This document shows positions 1 to 9,436 of a stretch of 52,778 nucleotides of DNA, piece after piece. A program made the position numbers and the translations under genes. Location: contig NZ_KB891916.1 in the NCBI RefSeq assembly GCF_000373585.1, positions 1 to 52,778 on the forward strand, given 5' to 3'. Numbering within the stretch: the stretch's first letter is position 1; every line of letters begins with the position of its first letter. Source of the stretch: Streptomyces sp. MspMP-M5. GTDB taxonomy: Bacteria; Actinomycetota; Actinomycetes; Streptomycetales; Streptomycetaceae. Under the pieces are notes generated by a model. The model ran no database searches, was not told the origin of the DNA, and worked only from the letters and a program-made list of their open reading frames with translations.

Positions 1-520
1 GAGCGGAACCACGAGGAGGAATGATCCTCGTGGTTCACAGCGTCCTCGCTGTGTGCCTCCCAAGCATGTTGGGAGGTCTTTCAAAGGAACCTCGTCCCAG
101 CTTGTGCTGGAGACGGGGTATCAACATATCTGGCGTTGACTTTTGGCACGCTGTTGAGTTCTCAAGGAACGGACGCTTCCTTCGGCCTGCCCTCGCGGGC
201 TTCCTCCGGGCGCTTCCCTTCGGTCTTGCGTCTCCGACTCTATCAGATCCTTTCGGCCCTGATTTTCGCCGGTGCGATCCGGCCTTTCGGCTTTCTCGCG
301 GTTCCAACCTTACCAGATCCGTTTCCGTCTCTGGCCCCCTGCTGGAGCAGGGTCGGCCGTTTCGCTTTCGCTTTTCGGCCTTTCCGACTTTATCAGATCT
401 TCTTTCCGTTCCGAGTCGCTTGGCGACTGGTTCGAATTCCGTTCTGAAATACCCGTCGGACGGGTTTGTCTCTCGACTTTTCCGACTTTATCAGAGGTAT
501 TCGATCCATATGACGGACCG
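1..520 (-). promoter_or_regulatory. rRNA operon promoter and leader region (16S gene lies left of the window)
   Basis: Read on the minus strand, this stretch closely resembles the untranslated region upstream of Streptomyces 16S rRNA genes. It has the conserved leader block containing CCTTGAGAACTCAAC (plus-strand 153-167), followed by hairpins at 56-76 and 7-35. Four similar promoter-like units lie further upstream on that strand, each with GAT-CTGATA-like sequence running into a -10 element: TAGAGT at 237-242, TAAGGT at 307-312, TAAAGT at 387-392 and TAAAGT at 485-490. Streptomyces rrn operons are known to use several tandem promoters. The -35 elements are not convincing by eye. No open frame here looks like a real protein. 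The 16S rRNA itself is not in the window, so its presence is inferred. Confidence 0.85.
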
Positions 521-707
521 AAGCTTCTGTCAGTGGTCGGTGCGCTCCGCCGACTGTGAAGTCCGGCTGGAGCGGAGATGAAACTAACCGTTGCGATCGA
601 ACCTGTCCAGTTCCTTGCAACCGTTTGAATCTACCTCCCCCTGTCACCCGTGTCAACGGGTTGCGGGGCGAAGAGGAGATTAGCAGGTCAGGAAGGGTGT
701 GTGCACA

Positions 708-1715
708 TCAGGCGGCGGTGGGGAGGAGGGCTGCGCGGTCGGTTGCGTCGACGTCGCCGGTCTCGCCGGCGCGTACGGCGCGGCCGCCCAGTACGTAGAC
801 GTAGGTGAGGAACGCCAGCTCGGCGAGGACGCCGATGGTGATGCGGGCCCAGGTGGGGAGGCCGGAGGGGGTGACGAAGCCTTCGAGGACGCCGGAGACG
901 AAGAGGACGGCGGCGAGGCCGACGGCGACTCCCAGGGCGGTGCGTCCCTCCTCGGCCAGGGCGGTGCGGCGGGTGCGGGGGCCCGGGTCGACGACGGTCC
1001 AGCCGAGGCGGAGGCCGATGCCGGCGGCGACGAAGACGGCGGTCAGTTCGAGGAGGCCGTGCGGGAGGATCAGGCCGAGGAAGGTGTCGAGGCGGCCCGC
1101 CGAGGACATCAGGCCCAGTCCTGCGGCCAGGTTGAGCATGTTCTCCAGCAGGACCCAGAGGACGGGGAGACCGAGGAAGGCGCCGAAGACCAGGCAGAGG
1201 GCCACGGCCTGGGCGTTGTTCGTCCATACCTGGGCGGCGAAGGCCGCGGCGGGATGGTTGGAGTAGTAGGTCTCGTACTCGCCGCCGGGGCGGGTCATGT
1301 CGCGCAGTTCCTGAGGGGCGCCGAGGGCGGACTGGACCTCGGGGTGGGCGGCTATCCACCAGCCCAGGAGGGCGGCGGCGGTGAGGGAGAGCACCGCGGT
1401 GGGGATCCACCAGTGGCGCAGGCGGTAGACGGCGGCGGGGAACGAGGTGATGAAGAAGCGGGCGGCGTCGCGCCAGGAGGACTTGCGGGCGCCGGTGACC
1501 TTGCTGCGGGCGCGGGCCACGAGGGAGGTGAGGCGGCCGGTCAGGGCCGGGTCGGGGGCGCTGGAGAGGAGGAGGGAGAGGTGGGTGGTGGTGCGCTGGT
1601 AGAGCGTGACGAGTTCGTCGGCCTCGGTGCCGGTGAGGCGGCGTTTGCGGCCCAGCAGGGTTTCCAGGCGGTCCCATTCGGCACTGTGGGCCGTGACGAA
1701 GACATCGAGGTCCAT
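708..1715 (-). CDS. SpoIIM/DUF95-family integral membrane protein
   Basis: A 335-residue membrane protein of the stage II sporulation protein M (DUF95) family. An amphipathic N-terminal part (about 1-100) is followed by hydrophobic segments near 103-122, 167-200, 213-238, 260-280 and 290-312. Conserved polar residues within the membrane region include the NNAQAV motif near 166-171 and the PHGLLE motif near 218-223, both typical of the family. In Bacillus the founding member helps engulfment. Streptomyces has no engulfment, so the role here is unknown. It is transcribed divergently from an RDD membrane protein; the two families often sit together, which suggests a shared membrane function (inference). 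The start is an ATG with family-like N-terminal sequence. Confidence 0.85.
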   Translation of the reverse strand: MDLDVFVTAHSAEWDRLETLLGRKRRLTGTEADELVTLYQRTTTHLSLLLSSAPDPALTGRLTSLVARARSKVTGARKSSWRDAARFFITSFPAAVYRLRHWWIPTAVLSLTAAALLGWWIAAHPEVQSALGAPQELRDMTRPGGEYETYYSNHPAAAFAAQVWTNNAQAVALCLVFGAFLGLPVLWVLLENMLNLAAGLGLMSSAGRLDTFLGLILPHGLLELTAVFVAAGIGLRLGWTVVDPGPRTRRTALAEEGRTALGVAVGLAAVLFVSGVLEGFVTPSGLPTWARITIGVLAELAFLTYVYVLGGRAVRAGETGDVDATDRAALLPTAA

Positions 1716-1868
1716 ACCGGGGTCGCTCCTCGCAGCGCGGTGGGTGGGTGTCGGGCCAGCTTGGCAGACTGGCCGGGCGCGGGGCCCTGGACCTCAGGGC
1801 GGGACCGCGGTGTCACGGGCGGTCGCGCAGGGCGGGCCGGGGAGCAGGGCCGAGAGGGAGTGGGGCGT

Positions 1869-2906
1869 GTGAGTCAGCTGGTGACGGGTGAGGCGGTGGT
1901 GCTGGGACTGCGGCCGGCCAGGCTGGCGAGCCGGGGGCTGGCCGTGGTGGTCGATCTGGCGGTGGCCTGGGGGACGTACATCGCGGTGACGCTGGTGATG
2001 GTGAGCGCCGCGTCCTCGTTGGACGGTGCGGTGCTGGCGGCCCTGCAGGTGGCGACGCTGGTGCTGGTGCAGGTGGGGATTCCGATCGCGGTGGAGACGC
2101 TGAGCCACGGGCGGTCGTTGGGAAAGCTGATCTGCGGGTTGCGGGTGGTGCGGGAGGACGGCGGGCCGATCCGGTTCCGGCATGCGCTGGTGCGGGGTGC
2201 CATGGGGGCCGTCGAGATCGTGATGACGTTCGGGGTGGTGGCGTCGATCGCTTCGTTGGTGTCCGCCCGGGGGCGGCGGCTGGGCGATGTGTTCGCCGGG
2301 ACGCTGGTGATCCGGGAGCGGGTGCCCGAGGCGGAGGGCGGGGGCGTGCTGCTGCCGGCGCCGCCTGCGTGGCTGACGGGGGAGGTCGGGGGGCTCGATC
2401 TGTCGCGGGTGCCGGACGGCTGGTGGCTGGCGGTGCGGCAGTACCTGGGGCGGCTGGGCGAGCTGGATCCGCAGGCGGGCGCGGTACTGGCCGCGCGGCT
2501 CGCCGGGGATCTGCGGGGCTTCACGGGGGCGGAGGTGCCGGCAGGGGTGGACCCGGCGGTGTACCTGGCCGCGGTGGTGCAGGAGCGGCAGGGGCGGGAG
2601 TCCCGGCGGGCGTTCGGGGAGAGCGGTGTGGCCGGGGTGGAGCCGGGAACGGCCCGGGCCGCGGGGGCGGTTGCGGGGGCGGCGCCTTCGGGTGGCGTCC
2701 CCGGGGGCGGTGCGGTCGCGGCCGGTGGGGCGTGGGTGGTGCCCGGGGGTGCGGGGACGACCGAGCAGGGGCCGGTGGGCGGTGCGTCCGGTGGTGCCGG
2801 GGCAGGCGGGACCGTGGGGGCGGCCGGGCAGGTGCCGGGAGCGTCGGGCGCGGGCGGTGGGCAGGCGCCGCCGACCCGCGGGACGGGGTTCGCGCCGCCC
2901 GTGTGA
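1869..2906 (+). CDS. RDD-family membrane protein with Gly/Ala/Pro-rich tail
   Basis: Starts at a GTG with GAGGGAG eight to nine bases upstream and encodes about 345 residues. Residues 15-155 form an RDD domain: an early Arg and Asp (about 22 and 29), two hydrophobic segments (about 23-45 and 55-78), the SLGK motif near 83-86, and a final RRLGD motif near 137-141 followed by a beta-like segment. RDD proteins are small membrane proteins, mostly of unknown function; some are linked to ion exchange. The region after about 160 is soluble, and the last 90 residues are low-complexity Gly/Ala/Pro. It is divergent from the SpoIIM-like gene and convergent with the next gene. The open frame extends far upstream, but the RBS and the family alignment support this start. 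Confidence 0.85.
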   Translation: MSQLVTGEAVVLGLRPARLASRGLAVVVDLAVAWGTYIAVTLVMVSAASSLDGAVLAALQVATLVLVQVGIPIAVETLSHGRSLGKLICGLRVVREDGGPIRFRHALVRGAMGAVEIVMTFGVVASIASLVSARGRRLGDVFAGTLVIRERVPEAEGGGVLLPAPPAWLTGEVGGLDLSRVPDGWWLAVRQYLGRLGELDPQAGAVLAARLAGDLRGFTGAEVPAGVDPAVYLAAVVQERQGRESRRAFGESGVAGVEPGTARAAGAVAGAAPSGGVPGGGAVAAGGAWVVPGGAGTTEQGPVGGASGGAGAGGTVGAAGQVPGASGAGGGQAPPTRGTGFAPPV

Positions 2907-2998
2907 GGCGGGTGGGGGCGGTGGGCGACTCCGGGAGGGCTGTGACGGAGCCGGGGTCTTTGGGGTGCCGTGCCGTGGGGCCGGTGCCCGTCGGGGCG

Positions 2999-3613
2999 TC
3001 AGCTGAACGTCGACGGCGGGGTGTCGAGGGATTCGAGTTCGATGCCGGGGGCGGCGAGGACGACATCGCCGGCGAGATGGACGGCGTGCTGTTCGCCGGT
3101 TTCGAGGTCGGTGACCTGGTACTCGTCGGCGACGAGCGGGGCGATGTCAGTGGCGTGTGGTGTGCTGGAGAGCAGAGCCCAGCCCTGGTCGAGGGTGCGG
3201 GGCGCGAGGACGGGGGGTGTGAGGGCGACGAGGCGGACGCGGGTGGCGCCGGCGCCGAGCGCGGGGCGCAGCAGGCGGGCGGTGGCGACGAGAAAGGCCG
3301 GGGAGGCGCCGGTGAAGGCGTGGGCGGCGGCGTTGCCCTCGGTGGCGTGGGTGCCGGTGGGATCGGTACGCACCCAGGTCACGCCGTCCAGGGCGGCGCC
3401 GCGGACCTGCCAGGCGGCGCAGGTGAGTTGGAGGCGGATCGGGCGGCCGAGGTCGTCGAGGGTGAGGTCGACGGACCCGGTGTGCTCGCCGGCGGTGTCG
3501 AGGATCTGGGAGACGTAGCGCCAGCCGGAGGGGCCGGTGGCGCAGTGGAAGTGTTCCTCGCCGAGGGGGGTGTGGTCGTGCGGGTCGTGGAGCGAGTAGT
3601 GGCCGCGGGGCAT
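2999..3613 (-). CDS. conserved hypothetical protein downstream of ahcY
   Basis: Encodes 204 residues that I do not assign to a named family. There is no signal peptide or membrane segment. The sequence has a mixed alpha/beta look, with an early HDPHDH cluster (residues 9-14), a WRYVSQILD segment near 31-39 and many Thr, Ala and Leu residues. It begins about 160 bases downstream of the ahcY stop on the same strand, beyond the ahcY terminator-like hairpin, and ends convergent to the RDD gene. A similar small protein near ahcY is something I recall from other Streptomyces, but I cannot confirm it. Codon bias is strong on this frame, so I consider it a real gene. Confidence 0.7.
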   Translation of the reverse strand: MPRGHYSLHDPHDHTPLGEEHFHCATGPSGWRYVSQILDTAGEHTGSVDLTLDDLGRPIRLQLTCAAWQVRGAALDGVTWVRTDPTGTHATEGNAAAHAFTGASPAFLVATARLLRPALGAGATRVRLVALTPPVLAPRTLDQGWALLSSTPHATDIAPLVADEYQVTDLETGEQHAVHLAGDVVLAAPGIELESLDTPPSTFS

Positions 3614-3744
3614 GGTGGTGCGGTCCTTGCGACGGGCGAGTGGGGCGGTGCGCCGGGGGCGCGGGGGTTTCCGGGGTTTCTGCGGGCCAGGCCCCCGCCG
3701 GGAGGGCGAGGGCCTGGTGCCAGCGGCTGCTGGGGGTGCCGGTT

Positions 3745-3766
3745 GCCGGCCCGCGGACGGGCCGGC
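3745..3766 (-). terminator. hairpin terminator after ahcY
   Basis: A perfect 9-bp GC inverted repeat (GCCGGCCCG / CGGGCCGGC, loop CGGA) lies just past the ahcY stop at 3773. There is no U-run, as is common in Streptomyces. Confidence 0.6.
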
Positions 3767-3772
3767 GGCGGC

Positions 3773-5230
<1,458 letters not shown>

Positions 5231-5611
5231 TACGGGCTGCTCCTCGGATGTCGAGGTCGGTGGGGCAATTCGGGCAGTCTGCGGCGCGGGTCGGGGTCCC
5301 CGGTGCGTGACCGGGCGTACGTGAGCCTACGTGGAGGCTGCTACACCTCTCCCCTTGCCGCAGCGCAGTCCGTCGGAGGCCCTCTCTCCCTCGGCCGGTC
5401 CGCGAGCGCGGGCCGCCCGACCGCCATCAGCAGCGACGTCTGGCACTGCCCTCGAATCTACACTGATCGGCTCCGTGGCCCCAGACCGCGTCGGGGTGCG
5501 GGTTGGCTTGATCTGTGCGCCGCGCGGGGTGCCTGGGCCGGTTCGGTCCGTGGCGCGGGATGCGTGCGGCCCCGCCTCCCTGGGGTGGCGGGGCCGGTGG
5601 CGGGTGGGGCG
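5231..5611. other. 380-bp intergenic region upstream of ahcY
   Basis: No gene is visible here. The right end holds the CDF-transporter terminator; the rest should contain the ahcY promoter and a long leader. I see a possible minus-strand -10 (TAGATT near 5454-5459) but no firm -35, and no riboswitch I can fold with confidence. Confidence 0.4.
5568..5595 (-). terminator. hairpin terminator after the CDF transporter gene
   Basis: A perfect 9-bp inverted repeat (GGCCCCGCC / GGCGGGGCC) with a 10-base loop lies 16 bases past the stop of the transporter gene. Confidence 0.6.
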
Positions 5612-6556
5612 TCAGGTGCCGCTGGGGGGCTGGGCCGCGGCGGCCTTCTCGTCGTAGATGTCGGGTTCGAGGTAGATGACGCGGGCGATCGGGACGGCTT
5701 CGCGGATGCGGGCCTCGGCGGCGTCGATGGCGCGGGCGATCTCGGCGGCGGTGTCGTCGTGCTGGACGGCGATCTTGGCGGCGACGAGGAGTTCCTCGGG
5801 GCCGAGGTGGAGGGTGCGCATGTGGATGACGCGGGTGACGACGTCGCCGTCGACGAGGGCTTCGCGGATCCTGGCGACCTGTTCGGGGCCGGCCGCCTCG
5901 CCGAGCAGCAGGGACTTGGTCTCGGCGGCGAGGACGAGGGCGATCAGCACCAGCAGGGTGCCGATGGCCATGGTGCCGATGCCGTCCCAGACGCTGTTGC
6001 CGGTGGCGAGGGTGAGCAGGACGCCGGCGAGGGCGAGGACGAGGCCGATCAGGGCGCCGAAGTCCTCCAGCAGGACGACGGGGAGTTCGGGGGCCTTGGC
6101 GCGGCGGATGAACTGTATCCAGGACTGCGTGCCGCGCAGCTCGTTGGACTCCTTGACGGCGGTGCGGAAGGAGAAGCCCTCGGCGACGACGGCGAAGACC
6201 AGGACGCCGACCGGCCAGTACCAGGCGTCCAGGGGGTGCGGGTGGTGGATCTTCTCCCAGCCCTCGTAGAGGGCGAAGACGCCGCCGATGCTGAAGAGGA
6301 CGATGGAGACCAGGAAGCCGTAGATGTAGCGCTCGCGTCCGTAGCCGAAGGGGTGTTCGGCGGTGGCGGCGCGCCGGGACTTCTTGCCGCCGAGCAGCAG
6401 CAGGCCCTGGTTGCCGGAGTCCGCGAGGGAGTGCACGCCTTCGGCCAGCATCGAGGACGAGCCGCTGAAGGCGAAGGCGACGAACTTGGCCGCGGCGATC
6501 GCCAGGTTGGCGCCGAGCGCCGCAACGATCGCCTTGGTACCGCCGGATGCGCTCAT
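5612..6556 (-). CDS. cation diffusion facilitator family transporter
   Basis: A 314-residue CDF-type divalent metal/proton antiporter, predicted in the cytoplasmic membrane. Hydrophobic segments lie near 10-30, 80-98, 113-128, 165-185 and 195-212. The HSLAD motif (His42, Asp46) in the second membrane segment is a metal-site motif, with a partner LLEDFGALIG segment near 162-171. The HPFGYGRERY motif near 68-77 is typical of the family. The soluble C-terminal domain (about 220-305) resembles the CDF regulatory domain. The substrate (Zn, Co, Fe or other) cannot be read from the sequence. It lies between ahcY and manA on the same strand, with about 120 bases separating it from manA. Confidence 0.9.
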   Translation of the reverse strand: MSASGGTKAIVAALGANLAIAAAKFVAFAFSGSSSMLAEGVHSLADSGNQGLLLLGGKKSRRAATAEHPFGYGRERYIYGFLVSIVLFSIGGVFALYEGWEKIHHPHPLDAWYWPVGVLVFAVVAEGFSFRTAVKESNELRGTQSWIQFIRRAKAPELPVVLLEDFGALIGLVLALAGVLLTLATGNSVWDGIGTMAIGTLLVLIALVLAAETKSLLLGEAAGPEQVARIREALVDGDVVTRVIHMRTLHLGPEELLVAAKIAVQHDDTAAEIARAIDAAEARIREAVPIARVIYLEPDIYDEKAAAAQPPSGT

Positions 6557-6676
6557 GAGGTGCGCCGTGTCCCTTCCGTAGACCGGGCCGCTGTGCCGCC
6601 CTTTCCCTGCCGTGCGGCGGTCATTGTTGCAGCCCGGCCCGGGGGCGTCGTGCGGTGGCCGGATCGCGGACGGGCG

Positions 6677-7879
6677 TCAGACGACGACGGTGGCGCGGAA
6701 GAGGGTGCCGTCGCCGGTGAGGGTGAGGTGTTCGCCGGCGGGGGCGAAGACGGCGGCGCCGGGGGCGAGGGTGAGGTCGCGGGTGGTGCCGGTGTCGCTG
6801 GTGAGGTGCACGGTGCCGGCGGTGCAGAGCAGGATCTGCGGGGTGCGGGCGGGCAGCGGGCGGGGGGCGCCGCCGGGGGCCGGGACGAAGCGGGAGAGCC
6901 GGAACTCCTCGATGGGGGTGTCGTAGACCTCCTCGCCGTCGGTGTCCTCGGGGCGCAGCACGCCGGGATCGCCGGGGGTGAAGCGGACGACGCGCAGGAG
7001 TTCGGGGACGTCGACGTGCTTGGGGGTGAGGCCGCAGCGGAGCACGTTGTCGGAGTTGGCCATCAGTTCGACGCCGAGTCCGCCGAGGTAGGCGTGCGGG
7101 ATGCCGGCGCCGAGGAAGAGGGCCTCGCCGGGCTGGAGGCGGACGTGGTTGAGGAGCAGGGCGGCGAGGACGCCGGGGTCGCCCGGGTAGTGGTGGGCTA
7201 TGCCGGCGCAGGCGGCATACGCGTCGGCGTGTATGCCTCCCTGGGTGGCGAGTTGGGCGGCGGCCGTGGCGGCGCGGTCGACGGTCTCGGCGAGGGCGTG
7301 GGGTTCGGCGCCGAGGACGGCGGTGAGCACCTCGCGCAGGGCGGCCTCCTCGGGGGCGGCGCGCAGGATGTCGACGTACGGCTTGAGGTCGGCGACGTCC
7401 AGGCCCTCCAGGAGCTCGGCGGCCTCGGCGGGGTGCCGGAAGCCGCAGAGACCCTCGAAGGGCGTGAGGGCGCAGAGGAGTTCGGGCTTGTGGTTGGCGT
7501 CCTTGTAGTTGCGGTGCGGGGCGTCGAGGGGGATGCCGCGGGCCTCCTCGTCGGCGAAGCCGGCCTGGGCCCGGGCGCGGTCGGGGTGGACCTGGAGGGA
7601 GAGCGGGGCGCCGGCGGCGAGCACCTTGAACAGGAACGGCAGCCGGGGGCCGAAGGCGCGGACGGTGTCGGCGCCCAGTTCGGCCTCGGGGTCGGCCTCG
7701 ATCACCTCGGCGAGGGAGACCGGGCCGTGGCCGCGGTCCAGGCGGGAGGGGGCGCCGGGGTGGGCGCCGAGCCACATCTCGGCCTGGGGTTCGCCGGTGG
7801 GCGGGACGCCGAGCAGCTCGGGAAGGGCGGTGGTGGAGCCCCAGGCGTAGGGGCGCACGGTGTTGACGAGGCGGTCCAT
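6677..7879 (-). CDS. manA: mannose-6-phosphate isomerase, class I
   Basis: Interconverts fructose-6-phosphate and mannose-6-phosphate, the entry to GDP-mannose and mannosylated glycans. The 400-residue protein is a cupin-type metalloenzyme. Zinc ligands of the family are visible: Gln96 and His98 in LQVHPDRA, Glu133 in HKPELL, and a later His in the GIPHAYLGG segment. The N-terminal NTVRPYAWGS is also characteristic. It lies downstream of the SIS-domain, Trm112-like and manB genes on the same strand, forming a mannose-metabolism cluster; manC is elsewhere in the window. Confidence 0.95.
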   Translation of the reverse strand: MDRLVNTVRPYAWGSTTALPELLGVPPTGEPQAEMWLGAHPGAPSRLDRGHGPVSLAEVIEADPEAELGADTVRAFGPRLPFLFKVLAAGAPLSLQVHPDRARAQAGFADEEARGIPLDAPHRNYKDANHKPELLCALTPFEGLCGFRHPAEAAELLEGLDVADLKPYVDILRAAPEEAALREVLTAVLGAEPHALAETVDRAATAAAQLATQGGIHADAYAACAGIAHHYPGDPGVLAALLLNHVRLQPGEALFLGAGIPHAYLGGLGVELMANSDNVLRCGLTPKHVDVPELLRVVRFTPGDPGVLRPEDTDGEEVYDTPIEEFRLSRFVPAPGGAPRPLPARTPQILLCTAGTVHLTSDTGTTRDLTLAPGAAVFAPAGEHLTLTGDGTLFRATVVV

Positions 7880-7949
7880 GCGGCGACTGCTTCCTGACGT
7901 GGCGTGGGTGGTCCGGCGGGGCGCCGGGCGGCGGCCCCGGGCCCCATGA

Positions 7950-9086
7950 TCACTCGGTGCCGGCGAGCGCCAGGTAAACGGCGCCGAAATCGGCGATGGC
8001 GAGGAGTTCCGCGGCGCGTTCCAGGTCGCTGCCGGGACTCGGCTGGAGTTCGCTGAGGGGGGTGTCGCGTTCCTCGGCGAGCTGCTGGGCGGCGCGGGTG
8101 GCGGAGAGCGGGCCGGCGTCGGCCTCGCGGAGCAGGACGATCCTGGCGTGCAGGGCGGCGGACTGTTCGACCCGGTCGCGGAAGAAGTCGTCCGGGTCGG
8201 CGCCGGCGGCCAGCGCGCCGGCCAGGAGGGTGCGGTGGGTGGTGAGCGCCTCGGGGAGTTCGGCGGGGAGGGCGGGGCGGCCGGCCAGTCCGGCCAGTTC
8301 GGTGGCGAAGTGGCGGCCGACGGCGCCGGCGACCGGGCCCTCGGTCCAGATCAGCGGGAGCGCGTCGGCGAGGTCGGCGGCGAGGGTCTTGCCCGGGTTG
8401 GTGTAGGTGGGGATGGCCGGGCCGCAGCGTTCGGCGACCTGGTCGAGGCGGTCGGCGAGCTTGCTGACGGCGTGCGCGGGGGCGTTGATCAGGCCGATCC
8501 GGTCGGCGAGCACCAGCAGCGGGATGAGGACGGACCAGAGGGTGCCGGGGGCGGCGGGCGGGGCGCCCTCGACGTCGAACTCGGTGTCGTAGGCGGTGGT
8601 GGCGAGGGGGACGGGCAGGCCGCGGGCCTGGACGACGGCCTCGGCGAGCGGGCCGCCGGCGGGGGTGACGGCGACGACCGCGCAGCCGCGGCGGTAGGAC
8701 TGCTCGACGAGTTCGGCCAGGCCCGGGTCGGCGGCGTCGGGGCCGGCGACGAGGAGGAGGTCCAGGGGGCCGGCCCAGCCGGGCAGTGTCCAGCGGAGGG
8801 CGCCGGGCACGGGCGCGACGCCGGTGGGCTGGATGAGGCTGACCGGGCAGCTGCCGCCGCTGAGGGCGCGCAGCAGGTCGGCGACGCCGGCGGCGGCCGG
8901 GCTGGGCCCGGCGACGAGGACGGCGCGCGGCCGCCCGTCGGGGCTCAGCTCGGGGATGCCGGACTCGGCGGCGCCGCGGGCGGCGGTGCGGACCCGGGCG
9001 CCGGATTCGGCGACGCCGCGCAGCAGGCCGAAGCGGTCGGCGCCGGCCAGCGCCTCGGGGGCGTCGAGCAGTGACTCGTCGAGCAT
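7950..9086 (-). CDS. SIS-domain protein related to bifunctional phosphoglucose/phosphomannose isomerases
   Basis: Encodes 378 residues with a sugar-isomerase (SIS) fold layout. A beta strand and glycine-rich turn occur near AVLVAGPSPAAAGVADLL (about 55-72), with a second SIS-like half in the C-terminal part. The C-terminal region resembles the domain of bifunctional phosphoglucose/phosphomannose isomerases (about 190-370). Position between manA and manB suggests a role in hexose-phosphate interconversion or its regulation; activity is not shown, since I cannot verify all catalytic residues. The start codon is an ATG (MLDESLLD). It is 43 bases downstream of the Trm112-like gene, probably co-transcribed. 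Confidence 0.85.
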   Translation of the reverse strand: MLDESLLDAPEALAGADRFGLLRGVAESGARVRTAARGAAESGIPELSPDGRPRAVLVAGPSPAAAGVADLLRALSGGSCPVSLIQPTGVAPVPGALRWTLPGWAGPLDLLLVAGPDAADPGLAELVEQSYRRGCAVVAVTPAGGPLAEAVVQARGLPVPLATTAYDTEFDVEGAPPAAPGTLWSVLIPLLVLADRIGLINAPAHAVSKLADRLDQVAERCGPAIPTYTNPGKTLAADLADALPLIWTEGPVAGAVGRHFATELAGLAGRPALPAELPEALTTHRTLLAGALAAGADPDDFFRDRVEQSAALHARIVLLREADAGPLSATRAAQQLAEERDTPLSELQPSPGSDLERAAELLAIADFGAVYLALAGTE

Positions 9087-9129
9087 GGTGGCGCGGCCTC
9101 CGATCGCCGGGTGGGCAAAGTGACGCCGG

Positions 9130-9312
9130 TCAGGCGGGGCGGCGGGCTTCGTCGACGAGGAGGACCGGGATGCCGTCGGTGACGGGGTAGGCCAGGCCGC
9201 AGTCGGCGGAGGTGCAGATCAGCTCGGCCGGGTCGGCCGCGGTGCGGTCCTCCAGCCGGGCGTGGCAGGCCGGGCAGGCGAGGATCTGGATCAGGCTGGC
9301 TTCGACCGGCAT
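9130..9312 (-). CDS. Trm112-like small zinc-ribbon protein
   Basis: A 60-residue protein with four cysteines (13, 16, 33, 38) in a CPAC...CTSADC arrangement and a C-terminal GIPVLLVDEARR segment, matching the Trm112/YcaR family. In eukaryotes and archaea Trm112 activates methyltransferases. Bacterial versions are poorly studied and often lie by sugar-activation genes, as here between manB and the SIS gene. The ATG has a reasonable upstream purine stretch. Length is normal for the family. Confidence 0.9.
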   Translation of the reverse strand: MPVEASLIQILACPACHARLEDRTAADPAELICTSADCGLAYPVTDGIPVLLVDEARRPA

Positions 9313-9397
9313 CGGTGCTCCTTCGGCGTGGTTGCGGCGTGGCCAGCGTACCGCCGGAGCGGGGGGCCGGGCCTGCCCGGAGGGGTTTTCGGCAGGT

Positions 9398-9426
9398 GGG
9401 AGGGCCGCCGTGCGGGCGGCCCTCCC
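9398..9426 (-). terminator. hairpin terminator after manB
   Basis: A perfect 12-bp inverted repeat (GGGAGGGCCGCC / GGCGGCCCTCCC) with a short loop, 11 bases beyond the manB stop. It implies that the downstream Trm112-like gene may have its own promoter or rely on read-through. Confidence 0.65.
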
Positions 9427-9436
9427 CGGGGGGCGG

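Noticed and set aside
5231..5245. CCGAGGAGC just upstream of ahcY resembles the 5' motif of SAH riboswitches.
   Set aside because: It lies within about 12-20 bases of the ATG and acts as the RBS; there is no room for the pseudoknot and no matching downstream strands.
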